A stretch of DNA of 64,000 bases, from positions 186,001-250,000 of the forward strand of contig NZ_SLWR01000001.1 in NCBI RefSeq assembly GCF_004345665.1. Direction: 5' to 3'. Below the pieces are notes generated by a model. It had not been told where the DNA came from, did not search any database, and was given only the letters and a program-made list of their open reading frames with translations. Position 1 is the stretch's first letter. Every line of letters starts with the position of its first letter. Position numbers and translations under genes: made by a program. Of this stretch, positions 42,379 to 50,044 are shown in pieces. This DNA is from Kribbella antiqua (GTDB taxonomy: Bacteria > Actinomycetota > Actinomycetes > Propionibacteriales > Kribbellaceae).

Positions 42379-43032
42379 GTGACTGATCTGGAGTTGTTCG
42401 GGGACCTGGACGCGGCGGCGCTGCCGGAGCGGCAACAGCGAATCCTGGTGGTGATCCGGGATTGGGTGGTGCGGTACGGCTACCCGCCGAGCAGCCGGCA
42501 GATCGGTGAAGCGGTCGGACTGCGCTCCTCGTCGTCGGTGTCGAAGCACCTGGCGAGCCTGGAGGAGAAGGGCTTTCTGCGCCGGAGCCCGTCGGTCTCG
42601 CGGCCGATCGACGTACGGATGTTCCTGCAGGACTCCCCGGCGCGCGAGTCAGGCGACGATTCCGTGGCGGTCGCTGTCGTCGGTGACATTGCCGCCGGTA
42701 CGCCGATCGCGGCCGTGGAGCACGTGGACGACGTACTGCAGCTGCCGCGCGGGCTGACCGGGCGCGGGAACGTCTTCGGCCTGCGAGTGCGTGGCGAGTC
42801 GATGATCGACGCGGCCATCTGCGACGGCGACATCGTCGTCGTCCGGCAGCAGTCCGAGGCGTACTCGGGTCAGATCGTCGCCGCGATGATCGACGACGAA
42901 GCCACCGTGAAGGTCTACCGCCGCCGCAACGGCCACGTGTACCTGGAGCCGCGCAACCCGGCGTACGACGTGATCGACGGCGACCGCGCCGTCATCCTCG
43001 GCATCGTCGTCTCGGTCCTCCGCAGCGTCTGA
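42379..43032 (+). CDS. LexA-family repressor paralog
   Basis: This 217-residue LexA-type repressor has a winged helix (GYPPSSRQIGEAVGLRSSSS, then VSKHLASLEEKGFLRRSPSV) and a self-cleavage domain. The scissile Ala-Gly is in VVGDIAAGTPIAAVEH near residue 102. The catalytic Ser is in VRGESMIDAAICDGD near residue 138 and the Lys in DEATVKVYRRRNG near residue 175. All parts for RecA-assisted cleavage are present. The palindrome in its promoter differs from the usual SOS box, so it may be a second LexA with its own operon or self-control only. It precedes the KimA-like gene, whose upstream repeats overlap its stop. Confidence 0.88.
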   Translation: MTDLELFGDLDAAALPERQQRILVVIRDWVVRYGYPPSSRQIGEAVGLRSSSSVSKHLASLEEKGFLRRSPSVSRPIDVRMFLQDSPARESGDDSVAVAVVGDIAAGTPIAAVEHVDDVLQLPRGLTGRGNVFGLRVRGESMIDAAICDGDIVVVRQQSEAYSGQIVAAMIDDEATVKVYRRRNGHVYLEPRNPAYDVIDGDRAVILGIVVSVLRSV

Positions 43033-43051
43033 GGTCCTCCGCAGGGTCTGA
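43014..43051. repeat. 19-bp tandem duplication over the LexA-paralog stop codon
   Basis: GGTCCTCCGCAGCGTCTGA (43014-43032) is repeated as GGTCCTCCGCAGGGTCTGA (43033-43051) with one change. The first copy ends in the stop codon, and the second lies in the non-coding part. Recent replication slippage is the simplest source. Confidence 0.8.
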
Positions 43052-43123
43052 GCATCAAGGGGCGTCATGCGGGCGTCAAGCGGGCGTCAAGATCGCTGCC
43101 GGGCGTGTGAGAGACGCATCAAG
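43052..43123 (+). promoter_or_regulatory. Phased GCRTCAAG repeats ahead of the KimA-like gene
   Basis: Copies of GCRTCA(A/T)G start at 43052, 43062, 43073, 43084 and 43116. Steps are 10, 11, 11 and 32 bases, which keeps them on one face of the helix. The last begins 48 bases before the transporter start. Direct, helically phased repeats are how KdpE/OmpR-type regulators bind, and a KdpE-like gene lies in the same cluster. Slippage (period-11 array) is the alternative. Confidence 0.5.
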
Positions 43124-43163
43124 ATCGCCACCGAGTCCTGCGAGTTTCAGGTGAGCTTGTCGC

Positions 43164-45164
43164 GTGAGCCGGATCCTTCAGTTGCCCAAGCGCATCCTGG
43201 TGGGTCGCCCGATCCGCAGTGAGCTGATCAGCGACCACCTTCTGCCCAAGAAGCTCGCGTTGCCGGTCTTCTGCAGTGACCCGCTGTCGTCGAACGCCTA
43301 CGCGACCGAAGAGATCCTGCTGATGCTCAGCCTCGGCGGGATGGCGTTGTTCCACCTGACCTGGTGGGTCGCCGGGGCCGTCATCCTGCTGCTGCTCGTC
43401 GTCGTCGCGTCGTACCGGCAGACCTGCCACGCGTATCCGAACGGCGGCGGCGCCTACGCCGTGGCCGGTGCGAACCTGGGCCGGGATGCGTCACTCGTCG
43501 CGGCCAGCGCGCTGCTCGTCGACTACGTGCTGACCGTCGCGGTGTCGGTCGCCGCGGGTGTCGCGAACATCGTCGCGGCCTTCCCGGCGCTGGTGCCGCA
43601 CGCCGTCTCCGTCTCGGTCGGGCTGGTCGTCGTACTGGCGCTGATGAACCTGCGCGGCGTCCGCGAGTCGGGCACCATCTTCGCGATCCCGACGTACGGC
43701 TTCGTGATCAGCGTGTTCATCATGATCGCGGTCGGCCTGGCCCGGATGGCCGGTGGTGACACGCCTACCGCCGAATCCGCGTCGTACGGGATCCAGCCGG
43801 ATCACCACGCCTCCGGGCTGCTGCTGGTCGCCCTCGTCCTTCGCGCCTTTGCCTCTGGATGTACGGCGTTGACCGGCGTCGAGGCGGTGAGCAACGGCGT
43901 ACCGCATTTCAAGAAGCCCAAGAGCGCGAACGCGGCGAACACGCTGAGCATCATGGGCGGCCTGACCGTCACCATGTTCGCCGGACTCACCGCGCTCGCC
44001 TTGGCCACCCACGTGCATGTCGTGGACAACGCGGCCCGGCTGATCGGTGCACCCGAGGGGTACTCGCAGCGGACCGTGATCGCGCAGCTGGGCGCGGCCG
44101 TGTTCGGCGGCAACTCGATCTTCTTCTACGTCGTTCAGGTGTTCACCGCGGCGATCCTGGTGCTGGCGGCGAACACCGCGTTCAACGGATTCCCGATCCT
44201 CGCGTCGATCCTGGGTGGGGACGGCTATCTGCCGCGGCAGTTGCACCGGCGCGGCGACCGGCTCGTGTTCAGCAACGGCATCGTCATCCTCGCCGCGCTG
44301 GCGGGCCTGCTGATCTGGGCCTTCGACGCCAGTACGACGCGATTGATCCAGCTGTACATCATCGGCGTCTTCGTTTCGTTCACGCTCAGCCAGTGGGGCA
44401 TGGTCCGGCACTGGACAACCCGGCTCGACGGGAGCCCGAGTGGGGCCGCGCGGCGATCGATGCATCGCGCCCGGATCATCAACGGAGTCGGCGCGGTGTT
44501 CACCGCGCTCGTGCTGGTCGTCGTACTGATCACGAAGTTCACCCACGGCGCGTACATCGTAGTGATCGCGATGCCGCTGCTGTATCTGCTGATGCGCGGG
44601 ATCCACCGCCACTACAGCCGGATCGCTCTCGAGACCACGCCGTCGGCCAGCGGGGTGACCTTGCCGGCCCGGATCCACGGCGTCGTACTGGTGTCGAAGC
44701 TGCATGAACCAACGCTGCGAGCACTCGCGTTCGCCCGGGCGACCCGCCCGACGACGCTCACCGCGGTGACCGTGCGGCAGAACCCGGAAGAGACCGATGC
44801 GCTGGTCCGCGAGTGGGACCTGCGTGGCATCCCGGTGCCGCTCAAGATCCTCAACTCGCCGTACCGCGATATCACTGGCCCGGTGCTTGCCTACGTCAAG
44901 GACATCGGGACCAAGAGCCCCCGCGACGTAGTGTGCGTCTTCATTCCCGAGTACGTCGTGGGTCATTGGTGGGAGCAACTACTGCACAACCAGAGCGCGC
45001 TGCGGCTGAAGGCACGGTTGCTGTTCCAGCCCGGCGTGATGGTCACCAACGTGCCGTGGCAGATGGGCTCCGCCGGACCCCGGACCGTTGAGGTGAACGC
45101 AGTGCCGGTGGAAGCAAGCTTGGACAGGGCTGACGAGCAGCGCACGCCTGTTGTGTCACGCTGA
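43164..45164 (+). CDS. KimA-like potassium importer (APC/KUP superfamily)
   Basis: This 666-residue transporter matches Bacillus subtilis KimA (YdaO) over its length. The front part has KRILVGRPIRSELISDH and LPVFCSDPLSSNAYATEE; the hallmark YPNGGGAYAVAGANLG and LTGVEAVSNGVPHFKKP follow. The C-terminal soluble domain (about 495-640) ends with EYVVGHWWEQLLHNQSALRL, close to the matching KimA segment. KimA imports potassium with proton motive force and is inhibited by cyclic di-AMP in Firmicutes. It is followed by KdpD- and KdpE-like genes, which sense potassium. No c-di-AMP riboswitch was recognised in the 131-base leader. The helically phased repeats upstream may be KdpE sites. Confidence 0.85.
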   Translation: MSRILQLPKRILVGRPIRSELISDHLLPKKLALPVFCSDPLSSNAYATEEILLMLSLGGMALFHLTWWVAGAVILLLLVVVASYRQTCHAYPNGGGAYAVAGANLGRDASLVAASALLVDYVLTVAVSVAAGVANIVAAFPALVPHAVSVSVGLVVVLALMNLRGVRESGTIFAIPTYGFVISVFIMIAVGLARMAGGDTPTAESASYGIQPDHHASGLLLVALVLRAFASGCTALTGVEAVSNGVPHFKKPKSANAANTLSIMGGLTVTMFAGLTALALATHVHVVDNAARLIGAPEGYSQRTVIAQLGAAVFGGNSIFFYVVQVFTAAILVLAANTAFNGFPILASILGGDGYLPRQLHRRGDRLVFSNGIVILAALAGLLIWAFDASTTRLIQLYIIGVFVSFTLSQWGMVRHWTTRLDGSPSGAARRSMHRARIINGVGAVFTALVLVVVLITKFTHGAYIVVIAMPLLYLLMRGIHRHYSRIALETTPSASGVTLPARIHGVVLVSKLHEPTLRALAFARATRPTTLTAVTVRQNPEETDALVREWDLRGIPVPLKILNSPYRDITGPVLAYVKDIGTKSPRDVVCVFIPEYVVGHWWEQLLHNQSALRLKARLLFQPGVMVTNVPWQMGSAGPRTVEVNAVPVEASLDRADEQRTPVVSR

Positions 45165-45169
45165 GCAAT

Positions 45170-46564
45170 GTGGAACAGAGCGAGAGTCCAGCGAGAGCTC
45201 TGCCTCGCCCGGCGACCGGTCTCTCCCCCGTACGGCGGTCAGCCGGTTTCATCGCCGGGATCGCGGGCTTACCTATCGTCACCGCCATCCTTGTCGGCCT
45301 CCGCTCGCAGATCTCACTCGAGAGCGTCCTGCTGCTCTATCTGCTCGCGGTCGTCCTGGTCGCCGTCGTCGGTGGCATCCTGCCCGCCGTGGTGGCGGCG
45401 GTTCTGTCGGTGCTGCTCGCGAACTACTTCTTCACCCCGCCGTTCCACACCCTCTTCGTGGAGCAGCGCGACAGCGTGGTCGCGCTGGTCGTGTTCGTGA
45501 TCGTTGCGCTGACCGTCAGCGTCACCGTCGACCTGGCCGCCCGCCGGCGCGTGGCCGCCGTACGGAGTCGGATCGAAGCGCAGATGCTCGCCGACCTCGC
45601 GGGACGGCCGGTGACCGAGAAGTCGCTCGAAGGCGTCCTCGAGCAAGTGCGCGATACCTTCGGGATGACCTCGGTGGCCCTGCTGGTACGACGCGATGAG
45701 CACGACGAAATCGGCGCGTTCGTCGGGCCACCACCGCAGGGGCATCCGACCATCACCGCCTCGGCCGGGCCAGGCCTCCGACTGGTTGCCGAAGGCCCCG
45801 AACTGTTCGCCGAGGATCGCGGACTGCTGAACCGGCTCGCCACCGCGGCAGGCCGGGCCTGGGATACCCAGCAGCTTGCCGGTGAGGCACGCGGCCTCGC
45901 CGAGGTGGACCGCCTGCGTACGGCGCTGCTGGCCGCGGTCGGCCACGACCTTCGCACCCCGCTGGCCGGGATCAAGGCCGCCGTCTCCACGTTGCGGCAA
46001 CAAGACGTGTCCTGGACGGAGGCCGAACAGGCCGAGCTGTACGAGACCATCGAGGAGTCCGCGGACCGGCTCGACGACCTGATCTCCAACCTGCTCGCGA
46101 TGAGCCGGCTGCAGGCGGGCGCGTTGTCGGTCCACCTCGTCCCGACGGCCCTCGACGAGGTGGTCGCCCAGGCCCTGATCCATATCCATGCCGATCGGGT
46201 GCACGTCGACGTACCCGATGATCTGCCGCTGGCGCTGATCGATGCCGGGCTGCTGGAGCGGGTCATCGCGAATCTGGTCGACAACGCACGCCGCCACGCA
46301 CCCACTGTTCAGGTGAGCGGATCGTTCGATCCGCCTGGATTGGTGCAGTTGCGTATCGCCGACTCCGGTCCGGGGGTCGCGGCTGAGAACTGGGAGCGGA
46401 TGTTCGCGCCGTTCCAGCGCCTTGACGACCGTTCGAAGGGCGGCGTCGGCCTCGGGCTCGCGCTGGCCCGCGGCTTCACCGAGGCGATGGGCGGCACCAT
46501 CACTCCGTCGCAGACACCGGGCGGAGGACTCACCATGACCTTGTCCCTTCCGGTCGCGTCATGA
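45170..46564 (+). CDS. KdpD-like sensor kinase lacking the N-terminal half
   Basis: This 464-residue histidine kinase has a DUF4118 membrane region near residues 25-125 (ANYFFTPPFHTLFVEQRD is the KdpD hallmark). A GAF-like domain, HisKA with the phosphoacceptor His in AAVGHDLRTPLAGIKAAV, and an HATPase_c domain (VIANLVDNARRHAP; GVGLGLALARG) follow. The usual N-terminal KdpD domain with Walker A (GxxPGVGKT) and the Usp domain are absent. It therefore senses potassium or turgor by its membrane and GAF parts only. It stands between the KimA-like gene and kdpE, joined to the latter by an ATGA overlap. The start is a GTG at 45170. Confidence 0.88.
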   Translation: MEQSESPARALPRPATGLSPVRRSAGFIAGIAGLPIVTAILVGLRSQISLESVLLLYLLAVVLVAVVGGILPAVVAAVLSVLLANYFFTPPFHTLFVEQRDSVVALVVFVIVALTVSVTVDLAARRRVAAVRSRIEAQMLADLAGRPVTEKSLEGVLEQVRDTFGMTSVALLVRRDEHDEIGAFVGPPPQGHPTITASAGPGLRLVAEGPELFAEDRGLLNRLATAAGRAWDTQQLAGEARGLAEVDRLRTALLAAVGHDLRTPLAGIKAAVSTLRQQDVSWTEAEQAELYETIEESADRLDDLISNLLAMSRLQAGALSVHLVPTALDEVVAQALIHIHADRVHVDVPDDLPLALIDAGLLERVIANLVDNARRHAPTVQVSGSFDPPGLVQLRIADSGPGVAAENWERMFAPFQRLDDRSKGGVGLGLALARGFTEAMGGTITPSQTPGGGLTMTLSLPVAS

Positions 46565-47235
46565 CCCGGGTTCTGGTCGTCGATGACGACACTCAGCTGG
46601 CGCGAGCGCTCCGGATCAACCTGCGTGCCCGGCAGTACGACGTCGACCTCGCGCCCGACGGCGCGACCGCGCTGACCGTCGCCGCGCGGTTCCCTCCCGA
46701 CCTGGTGATCCTCGACCTCGGGTTGCCCGACATGGACGGCGTCGAGGTCGTCCATGCTCTGCGCGGCTGGTCGTCGGTGCCGATCCTCGTGCTCTCCGCA
46801 CGCGGTGCGCAGGCGGAGAAGGTCACCGCGCTCGACGCCGGCGCCGACGACTACGTCACGAAGCCGTTCGGGATGGATGAACTGCTGGCTCGTATCCGCT
46901 CCGCCCTTCGCCGGTCCGCTCCGTCTGACACTGATCCAGTCATCCGCACCGAGGCGTTCACCATCGACCTGGCGACGAAGCGGCTGACCACTGACGAAGG
47001 CGAGGTCCGGCTGACCCCGACCGAGTGGCACCTGCTGGAGATCCTGGTCCGCAACCCCAACAAACTCGTCAGTCAGCGACACCTGCTGCAGGAGGTCTGG
47101 GGACCGGCGTACGAGACCGAGACGAACTACCTGCGCGTCTACATCGCGCAACTGCGGCGCAAGCTCGAGCCTGATCCGTCCCGCCCCCGGCACCTCCTCA
47201 CCGAACCCGGGATGGGCTACCGCTTCGAGCCTTGA
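46561..47235 (+). CDS. KdpE-like response regulator
   Basis: This 224-residue OmpR/KdpE-type regulator has an N-terminal receiver with the phosphoacceptor Asp in DLVILDLGLPDMDGVEV near residue 51, the Thr/Ser in ILVLSARGA and Lys in YVTKPFGMDELLAR. The C-terminal winged-helix domain begins near residue 125 (LTPTEWHLLEILVRNPNKLV). The signature YIAQLRRKLEPDPSRPRHLL is that of the OmpR group. It is translationally coupled to the KdpD-like kinase. Its likely target is the KimA-like gene, not KdpFABC, which is not in the window. Confidence 0.93.
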   Translation: MTRVLVVDDDTQLARALRINLRARQYDVDLAPDGATALTVAARFPPDLVILDLGLPDMDGVEVVHALRGWSSVPILVLSARGAQAEKVTALDAGADDYVTKPFGMDELLARIRSALRRSAPSDTDPVIRTEAFTIDLATKRLTTDEGEVRLTPTEWHLLEILVRNPNKLVSQRHLLQEVWGPAYETETNYLRVYIAQLRRKLEPDPSRPRHLLTEPGMGYRFEP

Positions 47236-48370
47236 CGCCGAACAGCGCCGACACTCCCGGCGTGGCGGACAGCAGCCAGGCCAGCGCCGCGGAAGTGACG
47301 AAGGCAGCCGGCATCAGTACGACGTACTTCGCCAGGATGCTCGCGTTCCACTGGACGACGAAGTACGCGATCACGAGGATGATCGGCTGGTGGACGATGA
47401 AGAACGGCATCGCCGCTTGGGCGAGCGGTCGGGGCAGCGGCCGCTGGAGCGCGGGAGCGCGCATGCCGAAAGCCAGCGCGGCGACGAGGAAACCCCACAC
47501 CGCGAAGGTGATCAGCGTGAAGTACCAGATGTATGGCCAGGAGTAGCGCGGGTCGTCCCAGAAGTCTTCGAGGAAGTCCATGATTCCGGTCACCAGGCCG
47601 ACGAGGAAGAACCCCAGACCGGCGATCAGCCCCGGTACGGCGTTTCGTCGTACCGCTGCGAGCAGCCGGTCGTCCGACATCACCAGGAACCCGACGGCGA
47701 AGAAGTCGAAGAAGAAGACGAACTCGCCCCAGCCGTGGTCGGGGCCGGGCGCGCCTTGGAAGATCAGGTGCACGGGCACGAGCGGGACTGCGAGCAGCAG
47801 GATCATGCCGCAGGTCTGCCAGCGATCCGCGAGCCAGTCGACCAGCCTTCGGCCGTGCGGGCCGCGCAGCCAGAGGAAGACCGGTAGGCCGAGCAGGGCG
47901 AACTGCAACAGGTACACCAGGAACCACAGGTGGTAGGTGTCGCGCAGCCACAGTGGGGCGTCGCCGGCCAAGTCGCTGAAGAAGGTCTTCACGTCACCGA
48001 AGAACGAGTTCGTCGAACGGCCCTGGTGGTGTTCCTCGATGAAGTACTGCGGTGGCGACAACAGCACGTACGCGACGACAAGCGGCAGCAGCAAGCGCAG
48101 CATCCGCTCTCGGAGGAAGCCCACCGCCGTACGCCAGCGAAGTGCCAGCCACGCGCCGGCGCCGGACAGCATGAAAAAGAACGCCAGCCCCCAGAGGCCG
48201 AGGAAGGCAATGCCGATCGAGATGCCCTCGCTGCGTTCGGCGTTCTTCACGTGCCAGTCGCCGTCGTCGAACGGCCGCAGGGTGTGGAACACGAACACCC
48301 CGAACACGGCCAGCACCCGCAGCCAGTCCAGGTAGCCCACCCGCTCGGGCGTCTCCCCCAGTTTCGTCAT
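47198..48370 (-). CDS. Membrane-bound acyltransferase (OafA/OpgC-like)
   Basis: This 390-residue integral membrane acyltransferase has about ten helices. The N-terminus reads YLDWLRVLAVFGVFVFHTL, with the conserved His of the acyltransferase 3 family (FxH). Further segments include WFLVYLLQFALLGLPVFLWL and a PFFIVHQPIILVIAYFVVQW near the C-terminus. Such enzymes move acyl groups across or onto envelope sugars. The acceptor is unknown. The start is the ATG at 48370. It overlaps the kdpE end by 38 bases on the other strand. Confidence 0.85.
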   Translation of the reverse strand: MTKLGETPERVGYLDWLRVLAVFGVFVFHTLRPFDDGDWHVKNAERSEGISIGIAFLGLWGLAFFFMLSGAGAWLALRWRTAVGFLRERMLRLLLPLVVAYVLLSPPQYFIEEHHQGRSTNSFFGDVKTFFSDLAGDAPLWLRDTYHLWFLVYLLQFALLGLPVFLWLRGPHGRRLVDWLADRWQTCGMILLLAVPLVPVHLIFQGAPGPDHGWGEFVFFFDFFAVGFLVMSDDRLLAAVRRNAVPGLIAGLGFFLVGLVTGIMDFLEDFWDDPRYSWPYIWYFTLITFAVWGFLVAALAFGMRAPALQRPLPRPLAQAAMPFFIVHQPIILVIAYFVVQWNASILAKYVVLMPAAFVTSAALAWLLSATPGVSALFGVKARSGSPSRVR

Positions 48371-48503
48371 GCGGCCAGAATGGGCCCTCGCGTCGCACCG
48401 CACCACCTTGTCGACCGCCGCTGACTTGTCGACCGCCGCTGACAGGTGCTTCTTTTCGGATTTTGAATCAACTGTTTGAAACTTACGCGGCGCTGACCAC
48501 GGG

Positions 48504-49271
48504 GTGGATGATGGCGGTGTGGCTCAGCCTGAGGAATCGGATCCTGAGGAATCGGATGCAGTGGCCGCCGCGGTGGACAGCCATCCGGCGGCTGATCACG
48601 CGGGCGCGGCCGTCTTCGGCCGGCTGGCGATGGACCTGCATGCCGTCCACGGTGTGGAAGAGACGGTCGAGGCGGTCGTTCAGTTCGCCGTCCATGCGCT
48701 TCAGTGCAACTACGCCGGTGTGTTGCTGATCGGCCGCGACCGGCGCCCACAGGTGCTCGCACAGACCGACCCTCGAGTCGCCGCGCTGTACCGGCTGCAG
48801 ATCGACGCCGACGACGGGCCCCTGATCACCGCGATCCGGCAGGACAGCGTCGTCGTACTCGACGATGTCGACACCCAGACGACGTGGTCGACGGCGTGGG
48901 CCGATCGGGTGCGCGCCGCGGGCATCCGGAGCGCGGCTCACCTGCCGTTGCAGGTCGGTGGCCGGACGGTGGCGATTCTCAGCCTCTACAGCGACGTCCC
49001 GGATGCGTTCGGCACCGACGAGCTCGCGGTGGCGCACATCCTGGCCCGGCACGCGTCGGTCGCCATCGCGAACGCCCGCCAGCAGGCGTCCCTCGCGCAG
49101 GCGATCGACGCCCGCAAGCTGGTCGGGCAGGCGATGGGCATCCTGATGGAGCGCTACGACCTCGACGGCGACCGGGCCTTCGAGGTGCTGAGGCGCTACT
49201 CACAGCAGAACAACCGCAAACTCCGGGACGTCGCCCAGGAGTTGATCGACACCCGCCGCCTGCCGCAGTGA
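48504..49271 (+). CDS. GAF-ANTAR regulator
   Basis: This 255-residue protein has a GAF-type sensor domain (about residues 35-180; VQFAVHALQCNYAGVLLIGR and AGIRSAAHLPLQVGGRTVAI) and a C-terminal ANTAR domain (190-250; IDARKLVGQAMGILMERYDL, then AFEVLRRYSQQNNRKLRDVA). ANTAR domains bind RNA hairpins and prevent termination of transcription. The GAF ligand is unknown. The N-terminal 30 residues are acidic and include a PEESD duplication made by a perfect 15-bp tandem repeat at 48528-48557. The start is a GTG at 48504. Confidence 0.93.
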   Translation: MDDGGVAQPEESDPEESDAVAAAVDSHPAADHAGAAVFGRLAMDLHAVHGVEETVEAVVQFAVHALQCNYAGVLLIGRDRRPQVLAQTDPRVAALYRLQIDADDGPLITAIRQDSVVVLDDVDTQTTWSTAWADRVRAAGIRSAAHLPLQVGGRTVAILSLYSDVPDAFGTDELAVAHILARHASVAIANARQQASLAQAIDARKLVGQAMGILMERYDLDGDRAFEVLRRYSQQNNRKLRDVAQELIDTRRLPQ

Positions 49272-49278
49272 CCTCTGG

Positions 49279-49464
49279 TCAGCTCTGTGCGCGGTTCGCG
49301 GGGGCCAGTGGGATGCCTTCGGATTCGGCCTTGGCGCGGATCGCGGCTTCGCTGCGTCCGAGCTTCACGATGATCACGCCCGTGGGCGTGTGGCCGGCGG
49401 CAAGCTCGCGCAGTTCCCGCACGTCGTCCTCGGTCCAGTCCCGTCCATTGCTCTGACTCGTCAT
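49279..49464 (-). CDS. Small SANT/Myb-like helical protein
   Basis: This 61-residue protein reads WTEDDVRELRELAAGHTPTG and continues VIIVKLGRSEAAIRAKAESE. It forms a three-helix pattern like a SANT/Myb or GcrA-type helix-turn-helix, with a WTEDDV opening and the LGRSEAAIRxKAExE recognition helix. Similar short proteins are common in actinobacteria. It may bind DNA or a partner, but no function is known. The start is the ATG at 49464; a longer frame upstream adds residues without similarity. Confidence 0.65.
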   Translation of the reverse strand: MTSQSNGRDWTEDDVRELRELAAGHTPTGVIIVKLGRSEAAIRAKAESEGIPLAPANRAQS

Positions 49465-49574
49465 CGGCTCGGCCCCTTCGTCGTGATGGTTGCCCACCGC
49501 ACCGGTACCCCGGCGTCCCTTTCACAGTACGGCGACGCCGGGGTTGCCGGAAGCAAGCTGTTCGGGCGGGTCGC

Positions 49575-49988
49575 TCAGCGCCGGAACGGCCCGGGGTAGG
49601 TGTAGCCGGGGCCCCAGAACGGCGGATAGTCGTAGTACCCGTAAAGGTCCTCGTAGTAGCGCTTCTCCACCACCATCTCGGGGTCGTATACCGGCCCGCC
49701 GGCGACGTGCGTACGCTCCTGCGAGATCTGTACGACGTCGTCGTCGACCTTGATGATCGCGTCGACCGGAACCAGTTGCTTCTTCTCGCCGAGCCCGAGG
49801 AACCCACCCGAGCCGACCTCGAGGAACCGCACCCGGCGCTCCTCCTGGTCGATGATCAGCCCCTCGACGTCACCGACCTCGTCACCGTTGCGATCCACGA
49901 CCTTCCGCCCCCGGACGTCATCGTCCGGGTCGGCCGGCGTCAGATCGGTATCCGTCATCCGCACCAGCGTGTGTGCCGCGTCGTTCAT
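49575..49988 (-). CDS. PRC-barrel domain protein
   Basis: This 137-residue protein has a PRC-barrel domain at about residues 20-85 (RGRKVVDRNGDEVGDVEGLI, LVPVDAIIKVDDDVV). A Tyr/Pro-rich C-terminal tail follows (YYEDLYGYYDYPPFWGPGYT). PRC-barrels act in photosystem and RNA-binding or stress settings, and actinobacterial copies are often stress-linked. The function is unclear. The start is the ATG at 49988, with AAGGAGACTTTT before it. It stands between the LCP gene and the small SANT-like gene. Confidence 0.9.
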   Translation of the reverse strand: MNDAAHTLVRMTDTDLTPADPDDDVRGRKVVDRNGDEVGDVEGLIIDQEERRVRFLEVGSGGFLGLGEKKQLVPVDAIIKVDDDVVQISQERTHVAGGPVYDPEMVVEKRYYEDLYGYYDYPPFWGPGYTYPGPFRR

Positions 49989-50044
49989 AAAAGTCTCCTT
50001 CGTCGCGGTGCACGTCCGGTACCCAGTCCGGACACCGCTGACGC

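Noticed and set aside
43033..43163. c-di-AMP (ydaO-type) riboswitch expected before a KimA-like gene
   Set aside because: The 131-base leader contains tandem repeats but none of the conserved riboswitch blocks.
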